Assembly: GCA_963790545.1 (NCBI GenBank)
Contig: CAWBPA010000005.1
Location: 19,516-83,515, forward strand
Length of the DNA stretch: 64,000 nucleotides
Origin: DATBJG01 sp963790545
GTDB lineage: Bacteria; Acidobacteriota; Vicinamibacteria; Vicinamibacterales; JAMQPK01
Direction of reading: 5' to 3'
Shown: in pieces, positions 54,658-63,920 of the stretch
Layout: every line of letters starts with the position of its first letter
Position numbering within the stretch: the stretch's first letter is position 1
Made by a program: the position numbers and the translations under genes
The notes under the pieces: generated by a model
Seen by the model: only the letters and a program-made list of their open reading frames with translations
Database searches by the model: none
Told to the model about the DNA's origin: nothing

Positions 54658-56040
54658 GTGAAGAACAATCGCCCGTTCGTGGGAATTCACTCTGCGGCGG
54701 TCGTGTGTATTGTCGCGTTGCTCGTGGTGCTGGGGTCGGACCTGCAGGCTCACGACATCCCGACCGACGTCACGATCCAGGCCTTCATCAAGCCCGAAGG
54801 ACCGCGCCTTCGCCTGCTCATACGCGTTCCCCTCGGCGCCATCGTCGATGTTGACTATCCGAGGTTCGGGCCAGGCTATCTCGATCTTGCGCGAGCGGAC
54901 GAATCGCTGCGCGAGGCGGCGAAGGGCTGGATTCGGGACTTTGGCGCCGTGCTCGAAGGGGATACCCGGTTGGGCCCACCTGACATCGTTGCCCTTCGCG
55001 TGTCGTTGCCATCCGACAAATCGTTTGCGACGTACGACGAGGCGCTGGTCCACGTCACGAGTGGCGAGCGATTGCCGTCCACGACCCAACTGTATTGGAA
55101 CCAGGGCGTGCTGGACGTGCTATACGAATATCGGATCCAATCGGCGCAATCGGATTTCTCGATTGAGCCAGGACTCGAACGCTTCGGGATGCGCGTCAAC
55201 ACGGTGCTTCGATTCCTGCCAGTCAGCGGGGTAGTGCGTGCGTTCAACTTTCACGGTGATCCTGGTCTGACGAGACTCGATCCCCGCTGGCACCAGGCGG
55301 CGCTGCGCTTCATCGAGCTCGGATTCCGGCACATCCTCGACGGCATCGATCACCTGCTCTTTCTCCTCTGTCTCGTCATTCCTTTTCGACGGCTGCGTCC
55401 ACTCGTCGTCATCGTCACCTCATTTACCGTGGCGCATTCGATTACTCTTATCGCCTCGGCATTCGATTTTGCGCCAAGCGCGCTGTGGTTTCCACCCCTC
55501 ATCGAGACCCTCATTGCCGCATCGATCGTGTACATGGGCCTCGAGAACGTCGTCGGATCCCTCGATGGACGGCAGGCCCCGCAAATGTATCGGCGATGGT
55601 TGATTGCCTTTGGGTTCGGGCTGGTTCACGGGTTTGGTTTCTCGTTTGCCCTCCGTGAGACGTTGCAGTTTGCCGGTTCTCATCTGCTGACTTCGCTCGT
55701 AGCCTTCAACATTGGTGTGGAGCTGGGGCAACTCCTGGTCCTGGCGCTCGCGGTGCCCGCCTTCGGCTTGTTGTTCAGGTTCGTGGTTGCCGAGCGCGTT
55801 GGAACCATCATTGTGTCGGCCCTTGTGGTGCACACCGCCTGGCACTGGTTGGGCGAGCGGGCCGATCAATTACGCCGGCATCGGTTCGAATGGCCAGCCT
55901 TCGACCTGCTGCTGCTCGTCGGTCTGATGCGATGGCTCATCCTCGTCGTCCTGGTTGCGTGCGCGGCCTGGTTGGTCTTTGGCGTGTTCGGCCCGCAGAT
56001 TGTTGGGAGCCGCAAGCGCGAAGACCGACTGGCCGGATGA
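54658..56040 (+). CDS. HupE/UreJ-2-like membrane protein with large periplasmic domain
   Basis: 460 residues from GTG 54658 with a signal peptide (about 1-32, ending LQAHDIPTD). A soluble part of about 170 residues follows, then six to seven helices beginning near RFIELGFRHILDGIDHLLFLL. The HxxDGxDHxxF and GFGLVHGFGFSFAL motifs match the HupE/UreJ family (metal or gas handling). In characterised bacteria such proteins sit with hydrogenase or urease genes and carry nickel, but none are here, so its cargo is unknown. It lies 57 bases before the secreted CDRACL gene. Confidence 0.8.
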   Translation: MKNNRPFVGIHSAAVVCIVALLVVLGSDLQAHDIPTDVTIQAFIKPEGPRLRLLIRVPLGAIVDVDYPRFGPGYLDLARADESLREAAKGWIRDFGAVLEGDTRLGPPDIVALRVSLPSDKSFATYDEALVHVTSGERLPSTTQLYWNQGVLDVLYEYRIQSAQSDFSIEPGLERFGMRVNTVLRFLPVSGVVRAFNFHGDPGLTRLDPRWHQAALRFIELGFRHILDGIDHLLFLLCLVIPFRRLRPLVVIVTSFTVAHSITLIASAFDFAPSALWFPPLIETLIAASIVYMGLENVVGSLDGRQAPQMYRRWLIAFGFGLVHGFGFSFALRETLQFAGSHLLTSLVAFNIGVELGQLLVLALAVPAFGLLFRFVVAERVGTIIVSALVVHTAWHWLGERADQLRRHRFEWPAFDLLLLVGLMRWLILVVLVACAAWLVFGVFGPQIVGSRKREDRLAG

Positions 56041-56096
56041 TGGTCGCACCGGATCATTTGATAGAATCGCGCATTTCGACTGACGGAGGCTTGCCC

Positions 56097-57128
56097 GTGG
56101 TGAAGGGGTTGTTATCGATGTGTCTGCGTGGATGGCTTGTGGCGCTGGTGATGCTGACGTTGGCCGGGCAGGTCGGTCAGGGTCAGGCCGGCGCGTGCGA
56201 TCGGGCCTGCCTCGAAGGTTTCGTGGATCGGTTTCTCGACGCGTTCATCAAGCACGATCCCAAACAACTGCCGCTCGTGCGCAGTGTGAGATTCACGGAA
56301 AACGGCCAGCGGCTCGAGCTTGGCGACGGATCGTGGCGGTCGATGGTTGGAAAGGGGACGTATCGATTGTTTGTCAGCGACCCAACCGCGGGCCATGTGG
56401 CCTTCATCGGAACGCTGCGGGAAGAGAACGTCAAGCTCAAAGAGGGTGCGCTCGTACTCATGGCACTGCGCCTGAAGATCGACAACCGGCAGATTAGCGA
56501 AATCGAGACATTCATCGTCCGCAGCGAGCAGGCCGCGCAGAACGTCGAGAAGCTGGGAAAGCCACATCCGGTGTATCTCGAAATCATTCCCGCCTCTGAG
56601 CGAATGTCGCGCGAGGATCTGATCAAGACGGCCAACATGTACTTTTCCGGCATGCAGTTGAACGACGGGAAAGGTGTTTATCCTTTTACCGACGACTGCG
56701 AACGGTTCGAGAACGGGAACCAGACGACCAATGTCCCTCCCCGTGCCGGAGAGGTTCGAGCAGATCCCAAAACGGCGAGCACGTATTCCTCCCAGTGGGG
56801 GTGCAGAGAACAGTTCGAGTCGGGATTGATCCACTTCGTCACGCGCATTCGCGATCGGCGATTCGTGGCGGTCGATCAGGAGCGAGGCCTGGTCTACAGC
56901 TTTGCGTTCTTCGATCACGCCGCCGGCAGCACCCGGAACTTCCAGGCTCCAGATGGGCGCCGCGTTACAGGCGGTCCCACGACGCCATGGACCTGGGAAC
57001 TCGCGGAGCTGTTCAAGATTGAAAAAGGGAGGATTCGCAGGATCGAGGCAATCCTGGAGCGGGCGCCGTATGGAATGGGTTCGGGCTGGAGCTCGTGGGA
57101 AGATTCAATGTCCGATCGTGCGAGATAA
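56097..57128 (+). CDS. Secreted CDRACL-family protein, paralogue of 19989-21035
   Basis: 343 residues from GTG 56097, seven bases after GGAGG. A signal peptide spans about 1-30 (WLVALVMLTLAGQVGQGQAGA) and the mature part begins CDRACLEGFVDRFLDAFIKHDP. It shares with the earlier copy the landmarks IPASERMSREDLIKTANMYF, DDCERFENGNQT, GCREQFESG and VDQERGLVYSF, in the same order. Two NTF2-like halves are likely. It is followed 41 bases later by another secreted protein, suggesting an exported set. Function unknown. Confidence 0.65.
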   Translation: MVKGLLSMCLRGWLVALVMLTLAGQVGQGQAGACDRACLEGFVDRFLDAFIKHDPKQLPLVRSVRFTENGQRLELGDGSWRSMVGKGTYRLFVSDPTAGHVAFIGTLREENVKLKEGALVLMALRLKIDNRQISEIETFIVRSEQAAQNVEKLGKPHPVYLEIIPASERMSREDLIKTANMYFSGMQLNDGKGVYPFTDDCERFENGNQTTNVPPRAGEVRADPKTASTYSSQWGCREQFESGLIHFVTRIRDRRFVAVDQERGLVYSFAFFDHAAGSTRNFQAPDGRRVTGGPTTPWTWELAELFKIEKGRIRRIEAILERAPYGMGSGWSSWEDSMSDRAR

Positions 57129-57169
57129 CGCGGAGAGCTGGATTTTTTGTAGAGGAGGACAGCAACGTC

Positions 57170-57661
57170 ATGCCGATGCGTACGCGCACACACCCATTGA
57201 CGCTAATCGCGGCGCTGGTGGGTCTGGTCTATCTGGTGGAGGATCGTCGTGCCACTGCACAAGCCAACGATCCCGCCATCGGGACGTGGGTACTGAACTA
57301 CGGCAAGTCGGTCTTCGATCCGGAAAACACGCTTCAAAGAAGGACGGCGACGTTCGAGGCCGCGCCGGATGGCTTCAAGCACATACAGTTGACGCTCCTC
57401 GCAAACGGCAGCACGTCTCGAGTCGAGTACACAGTCAAGTTCGACGGCAAGGATCATCCGATCGCGGGGTCGGCCCTGGATACGGTCGCCGTGAAGCGCA
57501 TCGATGCCCAGACGGTGGAACGCAGCGGCAAAGTCGGTGGAAAGATTGTGGAAACGGCGACACGCACGGTCTCGGCTGATGGGAAAACGCTGACGATTAT
57601 CACCAAAGGCAACCTCGACGGAACTGAGTACAGCAGCACGCAGGTGTACGAGAAGCAGTAG
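57170..57661 (+). CDS. Small secreted hypothetical protein
   Basis: 163 residues from ATG 57170, preceded by AGAGGAGGA. An N-terminal signal (LTLIAALVGLVYLVEDRRATAQA) is followed by DPAIGTWVLNYGKSVFDP, then SRVEYTVKFDGKDHPIAGS and ETATRTVSADGKTLTIITKG. The pattern (IGTWxLN at the start, S-P-D-G-K and TG in the core) matches small beta-barrel proteins often annotated as lipocalin-like in Acidobacteria. No substrate can be read. Confidence 0.65.
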   Translation: MPMRTRTHPLTLIAALVGLVYLVEDRRATAQANDPAIGTWVLNYGKSVFDPENTLQRRTATFEAAPDGFKHIQLTLLANGSTSRVEYTVKFDGKDHPIAGSALDTVAVKRIDAQTVERSGKVGGKIVETATRTVSADGKTLTIITKGNLDGTEYSSTQVYEKQ

Positions 57662-57663
57662 CA

Positions 57664-57689
57664 GGAAAAAGACTCCCGACCCCTTTTCG
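57664..57689. repeat. Copy of the GACTCCCGACCCC module
   Basis: CAGGAAAAAGACTCCCGACC repeats the loop and right arm of the terminator at 48031-48077 without its left arm. It sits just before the fhs ribosome site (GGAAGG). Confidence 0.6.
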
Positions 57690-57703
57690 GAAGGACCTGA
57701 CGA

Positions 57704-59380
57704 ATGTCATTGTCGGATATCGACATCGCGCAGCGGGCGACGCTGCTGCGCATCGCCAAGATTGCGGACAAGCTGGGGATTCCCGAAGCGCACATCGAAC
57801 CCTACGGCCACTACAAGGCCAAGGTCTCGCTCGATTTCATCAACAGTCTCAAGAGCCGACCTGACGGCAAACTGATCCTCGTCACCGCCGTCTCCCCAAC
57901 ACCTGCCGGCGAGGGGAAGACCACGACAACGGTAGGGCTCGGTGACGCACTGAACCGGATCGGCAGGAAGACCCTCATCTGCCTGCGCGAGCCGAGCCTG
58001 GGGCCGGTGTTCGGCATGAAGGGTGGCGCGGCGGGTGGTGGGCACGCCCAGGTCGTGCCCATGGAAGATATCAACCTGCACTTTACCGGAGACTTCAACG
58101 CGATCGCGCTGGCCAACAATCTTCTCTCAGCAACAATCGACAATCATCTCCATTACGGCAACGCGCTTGGCATCGACGTGCGACGTATCACGTGGCGTCG
58201 AGTCGTGGACATGAACGATCGCGCCCTCCGGGATATCGTCGTCGGACTCGGCGGCACAGGCAACGGGTACCCGCGTGAAGACGGCTTCGACATTGTCGTC
58301 GCCTCTGAGGTGATGGCCGTGTTCTGCCTGGCGACCTCGCTCGCCGATCTCAAGCACCGGCTCGGGAACATGGTGATCGCGTATTCACGCGACCAGAAAC
58401 CGATTCGCGTGAGCGATCTCAAGGTGCAAGGCGCCATGACCGTGCTGCTCAAGAACGCCTTGGCACCAAACCTGGTGCAGACCCTGGAGAACAATCCGGC
58501 GTTCATTCACGGCGGCCCGTTTGCCAACATCGCCCACGGGTGCAACTCCGTTATCGCGACCAGCGCAGCATTGAAGCTGGCCGACTACGTCGTCACCGAA
58601 GCAGGATTCGGTGCAGATCTTGGAGCGGAAAAATTCATCGACATCAAGTGCCGCAAGTCAGGCATGCGTCCATCGGCTGTCGTCATTGTGGCCACGATCA
58701 GGGCGCTCAAATATCACGGCGGTGCCGATCTCAAGGAAATTTCCGTCGAGAATCTGGCTGCACTCGAGAAGGGGATTGCCAATCTCGAGCGGCACGTCAA
58801 CAACGTGCGCAATCACTTTGGCCTGCCGTGCGTGGTGGCCATCAACAAGATTGCGCACGATACGGATGCCGAAATTGCGCTCCTGAAGAAGAAGATGGCT
58901 CACCACGAAGCCCCCGTCATCCTGGCCACGCATTTTGCGGATGGTGGAAAGGGAGCGGAGGACGTTGCCCGCGCGGTCGTGGAGCTCATCGAACGTGTTC
59001 CGGCGGACTTCAGGTTCGTGTACGACGATGCCATGCCACTGTGGGAAAAAATGAAGACCGTCGCCACCAAGATCTATGGGGCGAGCGAGGTGACCGCCGA
59101 TACCAGGATCAGGAGCCAGATCAAGAAACTACAGGAGAGCGGCTACGGCCACTACCCGATCTGCGCCGCCAAAACCCAGTATTCGTTTTCGACCGATCCG
59201 AATCTCAGGGGCGCTCCGAGCGGCCACGTGTTGAACGTCCGCGAAGTGCGCCTGGCAGCCGGCGCCGAGTTCATCGTCATGATCTGCGGTGAAATCATGA
59301 CCATGCCTGGACTCCCGAAGGTGCCGTCGGCCGAACAGATCGACCTCACAGACGACGGCAAGATTGTGGGACTCTTCTGA
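57704..59380 (+). CDS. fhs: Formate-tetrahydrofolate ligase
   Basis: 558 residues. The ATP P-loop is TPAGEGKTTTTVGLGDAL (near 66-83), followed by CLREPSLGPVFGMKGGAAGGGHAQV (near 93-117), FTGDFNAIALANNLL, and the C-terminal CGEIMTMPGLPKVPSAEQI. The enzyme joins formate to tetrahydrofolate using ATP, feeding purine and serine synthesis. It stands without folD or other folate genes. Start ATG 57704 follows GGAAGG. Confidence 0.95.
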   Translation: MSLSDIDIAQRATLLRIAKIADKLGIPEAHIEPYGHYKAKVSLDFINSLKSRPDGKLILVTAVSPTPAGEGKTTTTVGLGDALNRIGRKTLICLREPSLGPVFGMKGGAAGGGHAQVVPMEDINLHFTGDFNAIALANNLLSATIDNHLHYGNALGIDVRRITWRRVVDMNDRALRDIVVGLGGTGNGYPREDGFDIVVASEVMAVFCLATSLADLKHRLGNMVIAYSRDQKPIRVSDLKVQGAMTVLLKNALAPNLVQTLENNPAFIHGGPFANIAHGCNSVIATSAALKLADYVVTEAGFGADLGAEKFIDIKCRKSGMRPSAVVIVATIRALKYHGGADLKEISVENLAALEKGIANLERHVNNVRNHFGLPCVVAINKIAHDTDAEIALLKKKMAHHEAPVILATHFADGGKGAEDVARAVVELIERVPADFRFVYDDAMPLWEKMKTVATKIYGASEVTADTRIRSQIKKLQESGYGHYPICAAKTQYSFSTDPNLRGAPSGHVLNVREVRLAAGAEFIVMICGEIMTMPGLPKVPSAEQIDLTDDGKIVGLF

Positions 59381-59453
59381 TCGTCAACATCAACCGCCTG
59401 TTCAGGTTCTGAGTCTTCCCCCCTCGGTGCCAGTCGGGCCCTCCGAAAAAGGC

Positions 59454-60158
59454 GTGCGCGTGCGAAACAACATTCGTGTGTGGTCCTTTGTCTCCGCAGG
59501 GTCGTTCGTGCTGATGATGCCGGGCACTCTACGCGCGCAGGCCACCGATCCGATTCAGCCCAGAAAACAGTGGGTGACCTTTACGCTCGACTGGGCCTAT
59601 AGCCAGCCCGTGCATTTCAAAGAAAGACCTCTCGAAGAGCTTGCCGGCGTGGAGCTAGGCGAAACTCGGCAAGCAGCGCCCGAGTATCGGTCAGCAGATG
59701 GGCTGACGACGGTTGATGTCTTCGAGTTGAACCGTCCGATTCACGGATGGAGCATCGCGGCATATCCATTTGGTGCCGGCAACGGTCCCTCGCTCATGGT
59801 GCGATATGCCTACGAGACACTTCCCGTCACGCGATTCGAGATCAGAAATCCCGGAGGGTCGGAGCTCTACTTGTTGCGTGACGGCCATGCCAAGGACTTC
59901 AGCATCGGTGTCATGATTTCCGATCGGCAGCGCGGCTGGGGACTGGGTGCCCATTCGTACTTCGTTGGAGGCTTCGGCAGACTGAGCGGAGAACGAGGGC
60001 CCGGCGACCGGTATCTTGTTGAGGCGGGGGCCGGAATCAACGTCGGACCTGTCGGTGCTCAGTTTGCCGTCAAGCTCGCATACAACAAGCTTGAGGATCC
60101 CAGGGCTCACAGTTTCTACACGGTGCCGATCTCGCTGCGGGGTACACTGAGCTTCTGA
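59454..60158 (+). CDS. Probable outer-membrane beta-barrel protein
   Basis: About 234 residues from GTG 59454, with a signal peptide (VWSFVSAGSFVLMMPGTLRAQA). The mature part alternates hydrophobic residues in strand-like stretches: QWVTFTLDWAYSQPV, SLMVRYAYETLPVTRFEI, FSIGVMISDRQRGWGLGAHS, YLVEAGAGINVGPVGAQFAVKLAYN, and ends FYTVPISLRGTLSF with a terminal Phe, as outer-membrane proteins do. I do not know the family. A second GTG lies at 59460. Confidence 0.6.
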   Translation: MRVRNNIRVWSFVSAGSFVLMMPGTLRAQATDPIQPRKQWVTFTLDWAYSQPVHFKERPLEELAGVELGETRQAAPEYRSADGLTTVDVFELNRPIHGWSIAAYPFGAGNGPSLMVRYAYETLPVTRFEIRNPGGSELYLLRDGHAKDFSIGVMISDRQRGWGLGAHSYFVGGFGRLSGERGPGDRYLVEAGAGINVGPVGAQFAVKLAYNKLEDPRAHSFYTVPISLRGTLSF

Positions 60159-60251
60159 CCAATTGAGCTCTGAAACCTGCGTTGCGAAATTGCGCCCTAC
60201 GACTTAATTTCGCAAGGACTCTCAAGAGCTGCGCTACGTGTAGACCGGCAC

Positions 60252-60641
60252 ATGAAAGACGCAGCCGGACGGCCTGACAAGTGGGTCGTGCTCAAGCGCG
60301 GGCTGAACAAGAAGTGCCCGCACTGCGGGCGCGGGCCGCTGTTTCGAAAGTGGATCATCTTCCTCGACCGATGTCCGGTCTGCGGATTGGTCTACCAGCG
60401 CAACCGCGGTGACATCTGGGCCTTCTGGGTCATCAGCGACAGAATTCCCATTGCGGTGGCCATCGTGCTGATCTATTTCGGCTTCCGCGTGCAAACCTGG
60501 CCGACCGCGTTGCTCTTCTTTTTCGCGCTTGCCACACCGCTGGTGTTGACGATGCCGCATCGACAGGGGCTGGCGCTGGCGCTCGATTATCTGACCCGCG
60601 CGTACTGGCCGGACTCGACCGACCAGCTTCCGAAGGTGTGA
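60252..60641 (+). CDS. DUF983 zinc-ribbon membrane protein
   Basis: 129 residues. The N-terminus has the DUF983 zinc ribbon (NKKCPHCGRGPLFRKW and CPVCGLVYQR, Cys22/25 and Cys41/44), followed by GDIWAFWVISDRIPIAVAIVLIYFG and a second helix pair. Members are small inner-membrane proteins of unknown role. ATG 60252 is the only sensible start. Confidence 0.85.
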   Translation: MKDAAGRPDKWVVLKRGLNKKCPHCGRGPLFRKWIIFLDRCPVCGLVYQRNRGDIWAFWVISDRIPIAVAIVLIYFGFRVQTWPTALLFFFALATPLVLTMPHRQGLALALDYLTRAYWPDSTDQLPKV

Positions 60642-60647
60642 ACATCC

Positions 60648-60693
60648 AACGCTGAGGACGCCGGCCTCCGCGGACACTGCGAACTCTGCGTTG
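60648..60693. repeat. Short relative of the CAACGCTGAG inverted repeat
   Basis: Begins CAACGCTGAGGACGCCGGCC and ends CTCTGCGTTG, with outer arms CAACGC/GCGTTG. It shares its first 16 bases, with one change, with the element at 19871. It lies between convergent DUF983 and ferritin genes. Confidence 0.65.
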
Positions 60694-60714
60694 AGCCTTG
60701 ACTGACGAATTACT

Positions 60715-61240
60715 TCAAGCAGGAGTCTGTCCGGAGACCGTCGGAACTCCCGGCAGCTTGCCGGCTGCGAGCTCCTGATCGATGAGGAGCAACCCGAGGC
60801 CTGCGGAACCAGCCAGTCTCAGGCGACCGAGGATCGCGCGCGCGCTGGCCTCTTCTTCCATCTGCTCCGTCACGAACCACTGCAGCATCACCTGGGCGGC
60901 GCGATCACGCAGCCGCTCGGCAACCTCGTACAGGACCGCAATCGAGGCTGTGACCTGCTGTTCGTTCCGCAGCACGTGAGCGACGAGCGCCTCCGCCGTT
61001 TGCCATTCGGAAGGTGGCGCGGCGATTGCCGGCAGGACGACTTTTTGATCGCGCTCGACCAGATGGTCGATCACCTTTCTGAGCGTGCAGCAGTTCGTCA
61101 GCCGATTGCTTGCGCATCCACGTCGCGAAACCCGGAAGATCGTGCTCGGCAAGCCATGCAGACATCGCCAGGTATTCGTGAGCGGCCCGGAATTCGAGCG
61201 TGAGGTGCTCGTTCAGCCCCTGCAACAGTTCAGGATTCAT
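60715..61240 (-). CDS. Ferritin-like protein, frameshifted
   Basis: The first frame begins MNPELLQGLNEHLTLEFRAA and reads to DELLHAQK (near 55); the next frame continues VIDHLVERDQKVVLPAIAAP and QWFVTEQMEEEASARAILGRL, the later helices with iron-binding Glu and His. One G in CAGAAAGG near 61073 is extra if the gene is intact; the joined protein has about 174 residues, the normal ferritin length. The E-x-x-H and EQMEEEA motifs support a functional 24-mer. It ends close to the inverted repeat shared with the DUF983 gene. Confidence 0.82.
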
Positions 61241-61337
61241 GGTGAGTTCGTTGTTCGCGGTTCCGATGAGGCTTCAGACCAGCCCGCACGTTGAGGTCGA
61301 CGAGGAGCTCAGAGTGCGGGCTGCGCTGAATCGAATC

Positions 61338-61631
61338 TCAGGGGAACTCCATCCGGTCGTTGTCCCCATCGAGTTCGGGTAGCAGTTCGGCTTCCATTGC
61401 CGTTTCGTCGGCCGCCATGGTCGAGGCGCGCGGAACGACCGCGGTCGCCGGACGCGACGTCCGCTTTCGAGCCGTTTTTCGTGCCCTCTTGGCCGATCGC
61501 GAGGACTTGCTCGAAGCCTTCTTCGCTCGAGCGGCTTTCTTTGCCGTCTTCCCGGCTTTCTTTGCCGTCTTCCGCTTGGGCGCCGCCTTCTTTCGACCGG
61601 CCCGAGCGGCTTTCTTCTTGCGCTTCGCCAT
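61338..61631 (-). CDS. Histone H1-like Lys/Ala-rich DNA-binding protein
   Basis: 97 residues starting MAKRKKKAARAGRKKAAPKRK, with KTAKKAGKTAKKAARAKKA repeats, then an acidic end (ELLPELDGDNDRMEF). Such tails coat DNA like eukaryotic H1 and are known in Chlamydia and in several soil bacteria. AGGAGG precedes ATG 61631. Confidence 0.8.
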   Translation of the reverse strand: MAKRKKKAARAGRKKAAPKRKTAKKAGKTAKKAARAKKASSKSSRSAKRARKTARKRTSRPATAVVPRASTMAADETAMEAELLPELDGDNDRMEFP

Positions 61632-61739
61632 AGCGATTCCTCCTGGTGAAGGGGAGAGAGTATACCCTTTAACCTGGAAGTCAGAACTCAGATCTTAGAA
61701 GTGCTGAAACTGCCCGGATTTTCCCGAAGTTCCTGCCTC

Positions 61740-63089
61740 TTACACCCCAGCCGCCATGGTCCGACCAAGGCGTTCGAGGACCTCAGTTACTTGATCCAGC
61801 GCCCAGTTCGCTTCGTTGTCTGAGATCACGTAAGGAGGCATGAAATACAGCACGTTGCCAAGCGGCCGCAACAACAACCCCCGCGAGAGAAACTGAATGG
61901 CCAGGCGTGTCCCAATATCGGCCAGATATCCCCGTGGGCCGTCAGTCACATCGAGCTCGAGGACACCAACGCCGCCAATGACCCGCACATCGGCGACACA
62001 CGGAAGATCGCGAAGAGCTTCGAGCCGCGTTCGCAGCAGGGATTCGAGCCTGGTCACACGATCGAGTACCCCCTCGGTTCGAAACAGCTCCAGGCTCGCA
62101 ACCGCGACAGCGCATGCCAGCGGATTTGCCGTAAAAGAGTGGCCGTGGAAGAACGTCTTCCGTCGATCTTCGCTGAGAAAGGCTTCATAGATGGCGTCGG
62201 TGCACACGGTTGCCCCAAGCGGGAGATAGCCAGCGGTCAGCGCTTTCGACAAACACATGATGTCGGGCTGAACGGGCCCGTGCTCGCACGCGAACATACG
62301 CCCTGTACGGCCAAAGCCCGTCATGACCTCGTCGGCCACGAGCAGGGTCTGATGGCGTGTGCAAAGCGTGCGGATACCCGACAGGAACTCGCGCGGCCAG
62401 ACGATCATGCCCCCAGACGCCTGCAGCATCGGTTCGACAATGACGGCTGCCACGCTGTCGTGATGCTCGGCCAGGAGCCGCTCGAGATCCGCCAGGCACG
62501 CAATCTGGCACGAAGGTCGGGAAAGCCCGATCGGGCAGTGCGCACAATACGGGCTGTGCGCGCGGTAGGCGTCGAACAACAACGGTGCAAAAGGTTCCGT
62601 AAACGGCGACGTGTCGCTCACCGACATGGCGCCGACGGTGTCCCCGTGATACCCGTGCTTGAGAGCCACAAACTGCCGACGCTCGGGCTGTCCGACGAGT
62701 TGCCAATACTGAAACGCCATCTTCAACGCCACTTCAACGGCTGTAGAACCGTCATCTGAGTAGAAGACGTGTGTCAGGGGCGGGCCGATCGCGGCCACGA
62801 GACGTTCCGCCAGTTCGACGGCCGGGGCGTGCGTGAAGCCTGCAAAGATGGCGTGCTCGAGCCGTCGGGCCTGCGTGGCAAGCGCCTCATTGAGTTTGGG
62901 GTGACTGTGACCGTGAATGTTGACCCACCAGGAGGAAATGCCATCGAGAATGCGGCGGCCGTCTTCGGTATACAGATAGACACCTTCTCCATGCGTGATC
63001 GCAATCGGTTCGGGTGCCGTCTGCATTTGCGTATACGGATGCCAGACGTGAGCGCGGTCTCGCGAAGCCAGCCGCCTGGGGTCACTCAT
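61740..63089 (-). CDS. bioA: Adenosylmethionine-8-amino-7-oxononanoate aminotransferase
   Basis: 449 residues from ATG 63089. The motifs are HVWHPYTQMQTAPEP, GISSWWVNIHGHSHPKLN, and the PLP-binding region DEVMTGFGRTGRMFA with the Lys in CLSKALTAGYLPLGAT; GHSFTANPLACAVA follows. It makes 7,8-diaminopelargonate in biotin synthesis. The start overlaps the bioD stop as ATGA. Confidence 0.95.
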   Translation of the reverse strand: MSDPRRLASRDRAHVWHPYTQMQTAPEPIAITHGEGVYLYTEDGRRILDGISSWWVNIHGHSHPKLNEALATQARRLEHAIFAGFTHAPAVELAERLVAAIGPPLTHVFYSDDGSTAVEVALKMAFQYWQLVGQPERRQFVALKHGYHGDTVGAMSVSDTSPFTEPFAPLLFDAYRAHSPYCAHCPIGLSRPSCQIACLADLERLLAEHHDSVAAVIVEPMLQASGGMIVWPREFLSGIRTLCTRHQTLLVADEVMTGFGRTGRMFACEHGPVQPDIMCLSKALTAGYLPLGATVCTDAIYEAFLSEDRRKTFFHGHSFTANPLACAVAVASLELFRTEGVLDRVTRLESLLRTRLEALRDLPCVADVRVIGGVGVLELDVTDGPRGYLADIGTRLAIQFLSRGLLLRPLGNVLYFMPPYVISDNEANWALDQVTEVLERLGRTMAAGV

Positions 63090-63740
63090 GAAAGCAGTCG
63101 CCCTTCGGGGTCCAGGGCTTCGAGCGCCCATTTTTGGAGTGTGCGCGCGGTCAACTCGTCAAGTCGCGGCATTTCGCCGAGCACTCCTCACAGCGCCAAA
63201 TTCCTCGATGGCGGCGCGGTTGTCGGGTGAAGAATCGCCGACCATCACGACTCCCATGATGTCAAGCTTGCGAGCTCTCAAGGCGTGGAGCGTCAGCAGC
63301 GTGTGATTGATGGTGCCCAGCGCGGTTCTGGCCACCACCAGCACCGGGAGCGCAATCCGAACCATCAAATCGACCATCAGCTCTCGTTCATTCAGGGGAA
63401 CCAGCACGCCGCCCGCGCCCTCGATAATCCACCGCACGCCGTTGCCAGATGCGTTCATGTGGGACAGCAGATCGGTCACGTCGATTCGCGTTCCAGCCAG
63501 TCTTGCCGCCAGGTGAGGCGACAGTGGCCGTGGCAACCTGACCGCTGATTGGACGATTTCGTCGTCACCGCATTCCCCGAGCACTCTGACAGTCTCGGCA
63601 TCGTCATCCAACTCGACGCCGGTCTGAACGGGTTTCCAGTAGCGCACGGGGGTGTGCGGGCGAAGACGATGCATCATTGCGGCGCAAACGACACTCTTGC
63701 CGACGTTGGTGTCGGTGCCGCTGACAAAGACGCCATGCAT
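63086..63740 (-). CDS. bioD: Dethiobiotin synthetase, frameshifted near the end
   Basis: From ATG 63740 the frame reads MHGVFVSGTDTNVGKSVVCA (ATP-binding P-loop), KPVQTGVE near 41 and EGAGGVLVPLNERELMVDLM, then loses sense after EEFGAV (near 63205) and stops at 63159. One base later the other frame continues VLGEMPRLDELTARTLQKW and ends at 63086, overlapping bioA as ATGA. The joined protein has about 217 residues. It closes the ureido ring of dethiobiotin. The extra base lies in GTGAGGAGTG. Confidence 0.85.
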
Positions 63741-63749
63741 CTTGCTTAG

Positions 63750-63829
63750 GTGGGGCTCCGCCCCACACCCCGGCTCGGTCGCTTGCGCCCTTCGGCACAT
63801 GCTCAGGGCGCCCCGAGCGTGTCGAGGGG
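63750..63829. repeat. Two palindromic elements upstream of bioD
   Basis: A perfect hairpin (GTGGGGC, TCC loop, GCCCCAC) at 63750-63766, then an imperfect palindrome at 63788-63829 (CCCTTCGGCACATGCTCAGG against its own reverse with about five mismatches). They sit between bioF and bioD and could affect expression of bioD-bioA. Confidence 0.6.
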
Positions 63830-63920
63830 CGGGGACCCCGACGCCCCGCGCCGCTCCGTCCCACCCCAACGCGCTGGAAACGCGCGTCGGGGGCCCCGGT
63901 CGCAGGCGCGCCGTGCGCGC

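Noticed and set aside
53278..55089. Longer N-terminus for the NHL-repeat protein
   Set aside because: The extra 189 residues cross the HupE-like gene on the other strand and precede a signal peptide; ATG 54522 has a ribosome site and the signal.
54658..56040. Nickel or hydrogenase locus because of the HupE-like gene
   Set aside because: No hydrogenase, urease or maturation gene is present around it; the family name alone is not enough.
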